Of a stretch of DNA of 6,188 nucleotides, positions 1 through 6,188 are shown piece after piece. The position numbers were made by a program, and so were the translations under genes. A model generated the notes under the pieces. The model worked only from the letters and a program-made list of their open reading frames with translations. It was not told the DNA's origin and did no database searches. Numbering within the stretch: position 1 is the first letter of the stretch; each line of letters starts with the position of its first letter. Source of the stretch: Bryobacterales bacterium (GTDB lineage Bacteria > Acidobacteriota > Terriglobia > Bryobacterales > Bryobacteraceae). The stretch covers positions 1 through 6,188 of the forward strand of contig SHUN01000200.1 in assembly GCA_009697495.1 (NCBI GenBank), given 5' to 3'.

Positions 1-2
1 AT

Positions 3-47
3 GCGCGGCCGACGTTGACGGCGGAAGGGGTTCGGCCGAGTGATTAA
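3..47 (+). CDS. Possible C-terminal end of an upstream gene (partial, perhaps ftsQ)
   Basis: Reading from base 3, the frame runs ARPTLTAEGVRPSD and stops at TAA 45-47. A second frame from base 2 is also open and stops at TGA 41-43. With only about 14 codons visible, neither can be assigned by homology. The guess of ftsQ rests only on gene order, because ftsQ normally precedes ftsA in dcw clusters. Base 1 starts with ATG, but that frame meets TGA at codon 6 and is not a gene. Confidence 0.2.
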   Translation, partial: ARPTLTAEGVRPSD

Positions 48-83
48 GTGTTTGTACGGGAGTAGCGGGGATGGGGGGGCGGG

Positions 84-243
84 ACCGCTCCCTGACGGTC
101 GCGGCTCGGTAGCGCGCGGATTGGTGACGGGCGGATTGGTAGCGGGCGGCTCGGTAGCGCGCGGATTGGTAGCGGGCGGATTCGCAACTCGCGGTTCGCG
201 GGCTCGTTTAACGGATTCCGAGCCGCGACCGTTAGGGAGCGGT
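84..243. repeat. Inverted-repeat element enclosing a tandem array (MITE-like)
   Basis: The left arm, 84-109, and the right arm, 218-243, are reverse complements at 25 of 26 positions; the single mismatch is a G in the left arm opposite a T in the right. The 108 bp between them hold a 15-bp tandem array. The element fills most of the gap before ftsA and ends about 20 bp before the ftsA ribosome binding site. There is no transposase frame. The arms read as PLPDGRGSV on the plus strand and LTVAARNP on the minus strand. I recall such strings in spurious predicted proteins of acidobacteria and other soil bacteria, which would suggest a dispersed repeat family; this memory is unchecked. Flanking target-site duplications are not evident. 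It could be a non-autonomous mobile element, a REP-like element or a local structure. Confidence 0.8.
101..205 (+). repeat. 15-bp tandem repeat array, about 7 units
   Basis: Units starting with GCGG follow each other every 15 bp at 101, 116, 131, 146, 161, 176 and 191. The first five are near identical, of the form GCGG(CT/AT)(C/T)GGTAGCG(C/G). The last two (176 and 191) are degenerate. Units at 101 and 146 are identical, as are those at 131 and 161, which gives a higher-order step of 45 bp between 101-130 and 146-175 with two base differences. The first unit shares its first nine bases with the inner end of the left inverted-repeat arm, so the array may have grown by slippage from that arm. 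The period is a multiple of three, so open frames run through it on both strands, but nothing suggests that they are translated. Confidence 0.85.
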
Positions 244-261
244 TGTTTGCCCACAAGGCCT

Positions 262-267
262 GAGGAG
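262..267 (+). promoter_or_regulatory. Ribosome binding site of ftsA
   Basis: GAGGAG lies four bases ahead of the ATG at 272 and supports that start. An overlapping ATG at 268 is in another frame and too close to the motif to be used. No convincing sigma-70 promoter was seen between 48 and 261. Confidence 0.75.
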
Positions 268-271
268 ATGC

Positions 272-1477
272 ATGGCTGCTAACCGTGTTCGTCTCGCCGC
301 GGGACTCGATGTGGGCAGCGCTCACACGCGGTGTGTGATCTGCGTGGTGGAGGACGGCCAGATCCGTTTTGCGGGCGCGGGCGAGGTGGACTCGCGCGGC
401 TGGGCCAACAGCAAGATCGCCGATCGCGAGCAGATGTCGGAATCGGTGCGGCTGGCCGTGCGCGAGGCGGAGCGCCAGGCGGGTATCTCGGTTGACGCGG
501 TGGTCGCCGGCCTAGGCGGCGAAGCGATTCACGGCGATAACCAGGTCGGCAAATACGACTTCGGGCGGCCGCGGGAGATCGATCAGTCCGACATCGATTA
601 CGCGGTGGAAAAGGCGTGCCGCCAGCAGCTAGACGCCGAGTGCGTGCTGCTGCAAGTTTTCCTGCAGGACTTCACTCTGGATGGCAATGCGGGGGTGGTG
701 AACCCGCGCGGCACGAGGGCGTCGCGCCTGGAAGCCAACGTTCACATTGTGACCACCAGCGCCTTCGAGCATCAGTCGCTGGTGAGCGCGGTGCATGAGG
801 CCCATCTGGCGGTGGAAGAAACCGTTTATGAAGGGATGGCTTCGGCGTATTCGTGCGTGGCGCACGACGAGCGCCGGCAGGGTGTGGCGATTGCCGATAT
901 CGGCGCGCAGTCAACGGAAGTAGTCGTGTACGCCGGGGAGGCGATGGTCCAGGCTTTCAGCATCGCGGTCGGCGCCGAGCACTTCACGCGCGATGTGGCC
1001 TACGACTTCAAGATTTCGTTTGAAGACGCAGAAAAGCTGAAGCTCGAATACGGCTGCGCGATCCTGGGTCTGACTGCCGATAATACGTTTATCGAGGTGC
1101 CTTCAGCCGACGGTCGGCCCTCGCGGGAGGCGCCGCGAAAGCGCCTGAACTTCATTCTGGAATCGCGGGCCGACTTCCTCTTCCGGTATATCAAAAAGAA
1201 GCTGGAGATGTGCGGGATGGAGCGACGGCTGCTGGAGGGAATTCTGCTCACCGGCGGCGGGGCGTGCCTGAACGGCATGTGCGATGTGGCCGAACTGGTG
1301 TTGAACTGCCAGTCGCGCAACGGGCTGCCGGTCGGCATTGCGGATTGGCCTGACGCGCTGGCCAATCCGCAATGGGCGACGGTCGCGGGACTGGCCATGT
1401 ACAGCGGCCGGTTGAAAGAGCACCGTTATCAGAAGCGTTCTTCCCCGGGCTTTTTGAGCCTGTTAATGTCCAAGTAG
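272..1477 (+). CDS. ftsA: Cell division protein FtsA
   Basis: This is an actin-fold ATPase that tethers FtsZ filaments to the inner membrane and recruits later divisome proteins. It has 401 residues, normal for FtsA. Family landmarks appear in order: the phosphate-1 strand and loop at residues 10-22 (GLDVGSAHTR), the 1C subdomain over roughly 84-165, the phosphate-2 loop at 204-217 (DIGAQSTEV), the VG..H...D segment followed by a DAEKLK helix at 233-258, the adenosine motif at 324-336 (ILLTGGGACLNGM) and the NPQWATVAGLAMY block at 365-377. The tail ends SPGFLSLLMSK, a short, mostly hydrophobic stretch that could be the membrane-targeting helix. Both phosphate loops differ from the usual forms (GTTK and GGGTTD as I remember them), so nucleotide handling may differ. 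It is followed by ftsZ after 14 bp, which fits a dcw operon. The start is fixed by the GAGGAG motif. Confidence 0.96.
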   Translation: MAANRVRLAAGLDVGSAHTRCVICVVEDGQIRFAGAGEVDSRGWANSKIADREQMSESVRLAVREAERQAGISVDAVVAGLGGEAIHGDNQVGKYDFGRPREIDQSDIDYAVEKACRQQLDAECVLLQVFLQDFTLDGNAGVVNPRGTRASRLEANVHIVTTSAFEHQSLVSAVHEAHLAVEETVYEGMASAYSCVAHDERRQGVAIADIGAQSTEVVVYAGEAMVQAFSIAVGAEHFTRDVAYDFKISFEDAEKLKLEYGCAILGLTADNTFIEVPSADGRPSREAPRKRLNFILESRADFLFRYIKKKLEMCGMERRLLEGILLTGGGACLNGMCDVAELVLNCQSRNGLPVGIADWPDALANPQWATVAGLAMYSGRLKEHRYQKRSSPGFLSLLMSK

Positions 1478-1486
1478 GAAAGGAAA
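1477..1486 (+). promoter_or_regulatory. Ribosome binding site that sets the ftsZ start
   Basis: A purine run GGAAAGGAAA begins at the last base of the ftsA stop codon and ends five bases before the ATG at 1492. The ftsZ frame is open back to 1372 inside ftsA, but only the 1492 start has this motif and gives a normal FtsZ N-terminus. Confidence 0.7.
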
Positions 1487-1491
1487 TCGGC

Positions 1492-2688
1492 ATGAGCGAA
1501 ATCAAGTTTGAGATGCAGGACGACAATCAGGTTGGGACACGGATTAAGGTGATCGGCGTCGGCGGGGGCGGTTGTAACGCGGTGGCGCGCATGATGAGCG
1601 CCGGGCTTACGGGGGTCGACTTTTACGTCGTCAACACGGACGTGCAGGCGCTGAACGCGTCGCCGGTGCCGAACAAGATCGCCATCGGCTCGAAACTCAC
1701 CAATGGTCTCGGCGCGGGGTCTGATCCGGAGAAGGGGCGGCAAGCGGCGCTCGACGATACCAATCGCCTGGTTGAAATTCTGGAGGACGCCGATATGGTG
1801 TTTCTCACTTCCGGCCTTGGCGGGGGCACGGGCACGGGCGCGACACCGGTCGTCGCCTCATTAGCCAAAGAGTTGGGCGCGCTGACGGTGGCCATCGTGA
1901 CAATGCCGTTCAAGTTCGAGGGGCCGAAGCGGATCCGGCAGGCTGAGCGCGGGCTGGCGGATCTGGCCGCCACCGTCGACACTGTGATTTCGATTCCCAA
2001 TGATCGGCTGATGAAACTCGCCCCGAAGGGCACGAGCTTTCTGGATGCGTTCAAAATGGCCGACGACGTGTTGCGCCAAGCCGTTCAGGGCATCTCGGAA
2101 ATCATGTTGACGCCTGGAATTATTAACCGCGATTTCAGCGATATCAAGGCGATTATGTCGGGGATGGGCCACGCGATGATGGGCGCCGCCACGGCTGCTG
2201 GAGAGGGGGCCGCTGTGGAAGCCGCCCGCGCCGCGATCAGTTCGCCCCTGCTTGAAGACAACGGCGTGGAAGGGGCGCGCGGGCTGTTGATCAACGTCGC
2301 CGGATCGAGCGCCCTGACGCTGGACCAGTTCGCCGACGCTTGCACTTTGATTTTCGAGGCGACCAAGAACGAAGAAGTACACATGAGCTACGGGCTGGTG
2401 CATGACGAAGGCTTGGGCGATGAGGTGAAGGTGACCGTAATTGCCACGGGGTTCTCGCGCGAATCGTCGATCCCGTTGTCACCGCCGCGGGCTGAACGCC
2501 CTGCGCCGACGCCCGCGCCGATCTCGGTCACGTATTATGAATCCGAGCCGGTGGACGCGCATTTTGAGGGAACGGAATCGGCTCCGCCGCCCGCTCCGCC
2601 GGCTCCGGCTCCGAAGGCCGAAGTCGATCCGTTTGAGGACATCGACACGCCGTCGTTTTTGCGGCGGGAGCGGAAGTTATTTAGCTGA
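1492..2688 (+). CDS. ftsZ: Cell division protein FtsZ
   Basis: This is a tubulin-like GTPase that polymerises into the cytoplasmic Z-ring at the division site. It has 398 residues from the chosen ATG, typical for the family. Visible landmarks are the T1 glycine loop GVGGGGCNAV (22-31), NTDVQAL (48-54), the NGLGAGSDPEKG segment (71-82), the tubulin signature GGGTGTG (110-116), FEGPKR (142-147) and the T7 synergy loop NRDFSDI (212-218), whose D214 and D217 match the catalytic aspartates. After about residue 322 comes a disordered linker rich in Pro, Ala and Glu, including a PPPAPPAPAP run at 365-374. The conserved C-terminal peptide DIDTPSFLRRER (383-394) is the docking site for FtsA. The frame could be opened to 1372, but that adds 40 residues encoded inside ftsA and unlike any FtsZ. 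One oddity is TMPF at 137-140, where most homologues I recall have Lys or Arg as the second residue. It is probably co-transcribed with ftsA. Confidence 0.98.
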   Translation: MSEIKFEMQDDNQVGTRIKVIGVGGGGCNAVARMMSAGLTGVDFYVVNTDVQALNASPVPNKIAIGSKLTNGLGAGSDPEKGRQAALDDTNRLVEILEDADMVFLTSGLGGGTGTGATPVVASLAKELGALTVAIVTMPFKFEGPKRIRQAERGLADLAATVDTVISIPNDRLMKLAPKGTSFLDAFKMADDVLRQAVQGISEIMLTPGIINRDFSDIKAIMSGMGHAMMGAATAAGEGAAVEAARAAISSPLLEDNGVEGARGLLINVAGSSALTLDQFADACTLIFEATKNEEVHMSYGLVHDEGLGDEVKVTVIATGFSRESSIPLSPPRAERPAPTPAPISVTYYESEPVDAHFEGTESAPPPAPPAPAPKAEVDPFEDIDTPSFLRRERKLFS

Positions 2689-4299
2689 GGCCGGAACGTA
2701 CCGGCGGACACGATTTGAATCGTTCTCTGCGAATACGGTTGACCCGTCGGGCGCCGCGGCAAGCGCGGTAATGAAGCCCAATGGGCCGGAAAGCGGTGGG
2801 TCGCCGTCGCCAATGACGGTCCCTGTATAGATCCCGCCCGCGAGGCGCGAAAGTACGCTGTCCGGCGAGAGGCGGCAGATCGAGCCGCCCGCCGCAATCA
2901 GGAGTTCGTTCCCTTTCGCGGCCAGCGCGTTAACCGTGTCGATGCCAAGGCAAACGCGGGCGTCGGGAGCTTCGGCGAGGGAAGTCAATTTGATTTCTCC
3001 CTCCAAACTTACCTTGACGACGCTGCGATTCGGGGGATATACAAAAACGATTGAGTCATCCTCGGAAACGGTGAACCGCCGCAAGTCAGATGGCCGAAAG
3101 AAGTACTCATTCGTTGGGAAGCGGGTGATCGGCTTCGCTTCTCTTTGCCTTGTGACGCGGAGCAGTTCCCCGCCGAGACTAAGAATCAGTTCGCCGTCCC
3201 TGGTGACCCCCAATCCACTCGAGCTGAGATTGATCGCCGGCCCGCCGAGATCTGTTGGCGTAAGCCAGGTCTCCAGATTCCCGTTGCGCTGAAAGCGCCG
3301 CACACGAGAGTAAGCATCAATGAAATAGATCCAGCCCTCACGGTCGACGGCGATTGGACCCATTGGCATGACCGCGCTGTCGAGTGCCGGACCGGCGTCC
3401 GCCGGCGGACCAGTGGAGCCATTACCGGCCGCTATTTCCCAATTTCCTTCGGCGGTGAGGACGCGAATCCGGAAGCTGAGTTGATCGACAATGTACAAAT
3501 TGCCGGCTTGGTCATAGACGAGGCCGGTGGGGTGGGCGAGGGCCGTGTCCAGTGGGCCGCCGCCCTCGACACGCGCCTTGCCGGCCGCGCGCGATAACCG
3601 GCCGTCTTCTTCCACGCGCCAAACGGTGAGCGCGCCTGAATCGACGATGAGCAGCCGGCCTAAGCTGTCGACGGCAATCGATTCGATAAACCGAAAACGC
3701 GCCTCGCGCGCCGGGACTCCGGCCTCAGCCTGGGTGCCTTCTTCGACACCGGCAAATCGTTCCACCTTTCCTTCATACAAGCGATAAATAGCACCCAGAT
3801 TGCTGTCGGCGACATAAAATTTCCCTGCGTTATCACCGGCGATATCGGACAAGATCTGCGTCTTCCCATCCAGGCTCGGCGCGCCGTCGATTCGCTTACC
3901 GGGTTCCGAGGGGCCCGCCAGGAGTGTCGAGTCGAGATAGACACGGTCGCGGTTCGGGGGAATGAACGCAATTCCGTTATTCGTGTGGAAAATCCGATGC
4001 GCGGAAACGGCTTGCGGAAGGTCTAATTGTCTGGGCCCCGGGAGTTGCCAAAGCCCGGCTCTGTTGGCCAGAAAGATATTGAACCCGTTTCGGGAAACGG
4101 CGATGGTTGTGGCACCGGTTAATGCGCTTAGGGATCGATCATTCACGAAATTGTATAGAAGCGATTCCTGGCCCGTACGGGAAATCCGGCTAATGCCGGG
4201 TGGATTCCAGTAGAAGTAATTCCCCTCCTCATCGGTATCGGCGAGTCGTCCAGTAGGCGTCGCGCGGCCGAAAACCCGAAGAGTTCCCGCGCCATCCAC
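2677..4299 (-). CDS. NHL-repeat beta-propeller protein, body of a gene interrupted upstream
   Basis: The open part after an upstream amber codon starts at the first possible start, GTG at 4297-4299, and codes for 540 residues. NHL-type blades with the pattern V.D..G.LYI.D....RIR are seen at about 150-185, 205-240, 253-291 (the clearest, LVYDQAGNLYIVDQLSFRIRV), 312-345 and 505-535, suggesting a six-bladed or similar propeller. The interblade text such as AAGNGSTGPPADAGPALDSA is the usual connector of extracytoplasmic acidobacterial NHL proteins. No catalytic domain is visible; the protein ends right after the last blade with PASAK. No Shine-Dalgarno motif precedes the GTG, and starting there would remove the signal peptide and part of the first blade, so I think the true gene begins at 4497. 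It converges on ftsZ and overlaps its end by 12 bp. The ligand and role are unknown; NHL propellers usually bind proteins or other ligands. Confidence 0.7.
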   Translation of the reverse strand: MDGAGTLRVFGRATPTGRLADTDEEGNYFYWNPPGISRISRTGQESLLYNFVNDRSLSALTGATTIAVSRNGFNIFLANRAGLWQLPGPRQLDLPQAVSAHRIFHTNNGIAFIPPNRDRVYLDSTLLAGPSEPGKRIDGAPSLDGKTQILSDIAGDNAGKFYVADSNLGAIYRLYEGKVERFAGVEEGTQAEAGVPAREARFRFIESIAVDSLGRLLIVDSGALTVWRVEEDGRLSRAAGKARVEGGGPLDTALAHPTGLVYDQAGNLYIVDQLSFRIRVLTAEGNWEIAAGNGSTGPPADAGPALDSAVMPMGPIAVDREGWIYFIDAYSRVRRFQRNGNLETWLTPTDLGGPAINLSSSGLGVTRDGELILSLGGELLRVTRQREAKPITRFPTNEYFFRPSDLRRFTVSEDDSIVFVYPPNRSVVKVSLEGEIKLTSLAEAPDARVCLGIDTVNALAAKGNELLIAAGGSICRLSPDSVLSRLAGGIYTGTVIGDGDPPLSGPLGFITALAAAPDGSTVFAENDSNRVRRYVPASAK

Positions 4300-4368
4300 T
4301 TTGAGTAAACGCCCAAAGACCTCTGACAGATAGAACCCGTCCGTCCCGGAGGATAAAACTCGCGTCGG

Positions 4369-4497
4369 CTAATTGAGGAGCGTGTCCACTGCGGGCCGCT
4401 CCGTAAAATCAGTGGCGATTCCAGCCACCGGCTCCAGTCGTCCGGCCGCTTGGGAAAACGCGCAAATCCCAAGAAGCAGCGCGGATAACTTAGTCAT
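4369..4497 (-). pseudogene. 5' part of the NHL-repeat gene: signal peptide, then in-frame amber stop
   Basis: From ATG 4495-4497 the frame reads MTKLSALLLGICAFSQAAGRLEP and on to LLN, then TAG at 4369-4371 as codon 43. It continues in the same frame, without a shift, as PTRVLSSGTDGFYLSEVFGRLLKVDG into the 540-residue body. The first residues look like a Sec signal peptide: Lys at 3, a hydrophobic core around 4-15, and possible cleavage after SQA or QAA near 17-18. The text LLN-stop-PTRV matches the LN.PTGV start of an NHL blade, so the stop replaces one residue of a sensible protein. The whole gene would span 2677-4497, 606 codons before its TAA. No good ribosome binding site precedes the ATG; a TAATAT at 4507-4512 could be a -10 box for a nearly leaderless transcript, which is speculative. 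Confidence 0.7.
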
Positions 4498-4521
4498 TGT
4501 TCATACATATTAACATCGCCA

Positions 4522-4555
4522 AAACGGCGGGCTCCCGCGAAGGAGCCCGCCGTTT
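4522..4555 (-). terminator. Hairpin terminator after the TonB-dependent receptor gene
   Basis: A perfect 14-bp GC-rich stem (4522-4535 pairing with 4542-4555) encloses a six-base loop. On the minus strand the stem ends in a run of four T, giving a plausible Rho-independent terminator. It lies 15 bp past the receptor stop codon, within the 73-bp gap before the NHL gene. The hairpin should limit read-through, so the NHL gene probably has its own promoter. On the plus strand the stem is followed by only three T, and no plus-strand gene runs into it. Confidence 0.85.
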
Positions 4556-4570
4556 CGCAAACCACTCAAC

Positions 4571-6188
4571 CTACCAAAGCAGCTTCAAAGCGAACTGCGT
4601 TTGACGCGGCGCGTTCGCTGTTCCGGTCACGCGTCCGAACTGCGCATTGCCCACCGTAGTATTAGGGGCGCCGAACACCGGATGATTCAGTGCGTTGAAG
4701 CTCTCTCCGCGCAGTTCCAATGCCACGCGTTCCCCAACAATGTTGAAGCGCTTGAACACCGACATATCCAGCGTCTCCACGAAGTCGGCCCGCAGGTTAG
4801 GATGCATTCGGCCCATGTTGCCAAAGGTGTACTGCGCCGGCAACCGGAAAGCATTCGTGTCGAACCATTTATCCAGCGTCGGGTTGGCCAAATTCGCGTC
4901 CTGGCCAGCCGAATCCGGCCGCTGTCCGCCGCCGAAGGAGAAGCTCGTGTTCCCCGTCGTCGTCATCTGCAAGGGCTGTCCGCTGCTTAGCGTCAGGATT
5001 CCATTCACCTGCCACTGGCCGAGAGCCGCGTTCAGGAACTTGTTCCACTGCGTCCCGAACTGCTTGCCTTTGCCGAAGGGCAGTTCGTACGTGGACGTCA
5101 TCACCAGCCGATGCGGGTAGTGGTACGGCGAAATGGAACGTTCGCACGCCCGGCAGTTGAAGTTACGGAATCCAGAGGAATCCCAGGCGTTGTCACCACC
5201 ATCGGCGATCAACTTGGACCAAGTGTAAGCCGCCACCACCGTGCCGCTTCCCGAGAACCGCTTCTTGAACGTCGCCTGCAGGCTGTGGAAGTTCGAGTTG
5301 CCCCACGCCGTGCCGGCAAACGAAACGCCCGGATACTGCGGATAGGGCGTCAACAATTCTCCGCGCTGCACCGTTCGGTTCGACAACGGCCCCACGGGAA
5401 TGATTCCGAAAAACGGATTTTGGACCACGTCCAACAGCCCGGCGTCCGGCCGGATCTGCGCATCCGCTAATTGATCCATCTGCCAACCGAGTGGCAGATG
5501 AGTACCCTTGTTGCCGGCATACGCCAGGTCAAAGACCATCCCCCTGCCAAGATCCTGGCCGATGGAGAAGTTCCATTGGGAGTTATACGGCGTCGTCATC
5601 GTCGATGGGATGGGCGAGCCAACACCTTGACCAATTGCGGCGCCAAGCCCGTTGACCGATCCCTCCGGTTGCAGTACCCCGTTCGGGAACGGGTTCCGCA
5701 ACAGGTCCGTCGGCGTCACGCCGTCGATGGTGGGAACCCATGGCGTCGTCGCGCGGAACGGCGCTGTCCCGTAGTTGTTCGCGCCATAGGTCGCCATCGT
5801 GTAGAAGATCCCGCCGCCAGCCCGGATGACGGTACTCGGCCGCAGTTGATAAGCAATTCCAATACGCGGCGCGATCTTGCCCCACTCAATTCCCTTGAGC
5901 GTCCGGCCTAAGTCTCCCTTATTGGCGAACGTCCACCCGCCCTTCAAGTTCAGACCCGTCCGCTGGCTCAGCGGGTTCACAGCGTTCGTATTAAAGACCG
6001 CGTAACGATCATGCCGCTCCGTCAACCCGGTCTCGAAATCCCATCGTAGACCAAGATTCAACGTCAGTTTGCGGTTCACTTTCCAGTCATCCTGCAGGTA
6101 GTATCCGAAGCTCTTGCTTTCCAATGCCGGCCGGATGCCGTGTACTTCGCTCCCGCCCGCGCCCGTTCCCAGCAGGAACGACGCAAAC
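4571..6188 (-). CDS. TonB-dependent receptor, Oar-like, C-terminal beta-barrel (5' partial)
   Basis: This is the C-terminal 538 residues of an outer-membrane TonB-dependent transporter, running off the right edge of the window in frame (first full codon at 6185-6187). The edge residues FASFLLGTGAGGSEVHG and then SFGYYLQDDWKV are the usual text of Oar-like receptors with an N-terminal carboxypeptidase-regulatory domain; that domain and the plug would lie outside the window. Further landmarks, numbered within the visible part, are QDDW (32-35), APRIGIAYQL (106-115), SNFHSLQATFKKRF (298-311), a CRAC pair of cysteines (345 and 348), HRLVMTSTYELPFGKGK (359-375) and FNALNHPVFGAPN (497-509). It ends in an aromatic residue, KLLW, as outer-membrane barrels do for BAM recognition. 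Proteins of this family are commonly about 1000-1200 residues, so roughly half is missing. The substrate cannot be told; in these bacteria such receptors are often thought to take up carbohydrates or peptides. A TTG at 6122-6124 is not the start. Confidence 0.93.
   Translation of the reverse strand, partial: FASFLLGTGAGGSEVHGIRPALESKSFGYYLQDDWKVNRKLTLNLGLRWDFETGLTERHDRYAVFNTNAVNPLSQRTGLNLKGGWTFANKGDLGRTLKGIEWGKIAPRIGIAYQLRPSTVIRAGGGIFYTMATYGANNYGTAPFRATTPWVPTIDGVTPTDLLRNPFPNGVLQPEGSVNGLGAAIGQGVGSPIPSTMTTPYNSQWNFSIGQDLGRGMVFDLAYAGNKGTHLPLGWQMDQLADAQIRPDAGLLDVVQNPFFGIIPVGPLSNRTVQRGELLTPYPQYPGVSFAGTAWGNSNFHSLQATFKKRFSGSGTVVAAYTWSKLIADGGDNAWDSSGFRNFNCRACERSISPYHYPHRLVMTSTYELPFGKGKQFGTQWNKFLNAALGQWQVNGILTLSSGQPLQMTTTGNTSFSFGGGQRPDSAGQDANLANPTLDKWFDTNAFRLPAQYTFGNMGRMHPNLRADFVETLDMSVFKRFNIVGERVALELRGESFNALNHPVFGAPNTTVGNAQFGRVTGTANAPRQTQFALKLLW

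Noticed and set aside
40..325. Small open frames on both strands through the region before ftsA (80 and 93 residues)
   Set aside because: Their length comes from the 15-bp array, whose period is a multiple of three, so frames stay open. The peptides are low-complexity repeats and the plus-strand frame overlaps the ftsA start.
1372..1491. Longer ftsZ starting at 1372
   Set aside because: The extra 40 residues are the ftsA coding sequence in another frame and do not look like an FtsZ N-terminus. The ATG at 1492 has a ribosome binding site and a normal start.
1861..2403. 180-residue minus-strand frame inside ftsZ, and other antisense frames over ftsA and ftsZ
   Set aside because: These are shadow frames in GC-rich coding DNA, with His/Arg/Gln-rich text and no recognisable domain, opposite highly conserved genes.
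2581..2616. Short CCG/GCT-rich repeats near the ftsZ 3' end
   Set aside because: They encode the Pro/Ala-rich disordered linker of FtsZ, which is low-complexity in many species.
4143..4472. 109-residue minus-strand frame overlapping the amber codon region
   Set aside because: It is another frame of the NHL gene. The correct frame is shown by the signal peptide and the NHL blade text on the two sides of the TAG. I also looked for a frameshift here and found none, since the signal peptide and body share one frame.
5477..5500. Perfect 9-bp inverted repeat with a 6-base loop
   Set aside because: It lies inside conserved receptor coding sequence and has no T-run. One such match is not surprising by chance in about 6 kb.
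6122..6124. TTG as start codon of the receptor
   Set aside because: The frame is open to the window edge, and the residues before the TTG (FASFLLGTGAGGSEVHGIRPA) are typical internal text of this receptor family.

Overview
The window is GC-rich bacterial DNA and most likely comes from an acidobacterium of the Solibacter/Bryobacter type. I infer this from an Oar-like TonB-dependent receptor next to a secreted NHL-repeat protein, a pairing common in those genomes, beside a dcw (division and cell wall) cluster end with ftsA and ftsZ. The sequence alone does not prove the taxon.

Layout: bases 1-47 may hold the last codons of an upstream gene (ftsQ would be the usual dcw neighbour, but this is unproven). 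Bases 48-271 are non-coding and mostly occupied by a compact repeat element at 84-243: a 26-bp inverted repeat (25 of 26 positions pair) enclosing a 15-bp tandem array. ftsA (272-1477) and ftsZ (1492-2688) follow on the plus strand, 14 bp apart and surely co-transcribed. FtsA tethers FtsZ to the membrane, and the FtsZ C-terminal peptide that FtsA binds is present.

The rest lies on the minus strand and converges on ftsZ. The C-terminal 538 residues of a TonB-dependent outer-membrane receptor (4571-6188) run in from the right edge and end at a strong hairpin terminator (4522-4555). Next comes an NHL-repeat protein gene (4497 down to 2677). Its signal-peptide start is separated from the beta-propeller body by one in-frame amber codon at 4369-4371, so as read here the gene is broken or decoded in an unusual way. 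Its 3' end overlaps the ftsZ 3' end by 12 bp.

I see no new defence, RNA or catalytic system. The two points most worth following up are the repeat element inserted just ahead of ftsA and the amber codon in the NHL gene.
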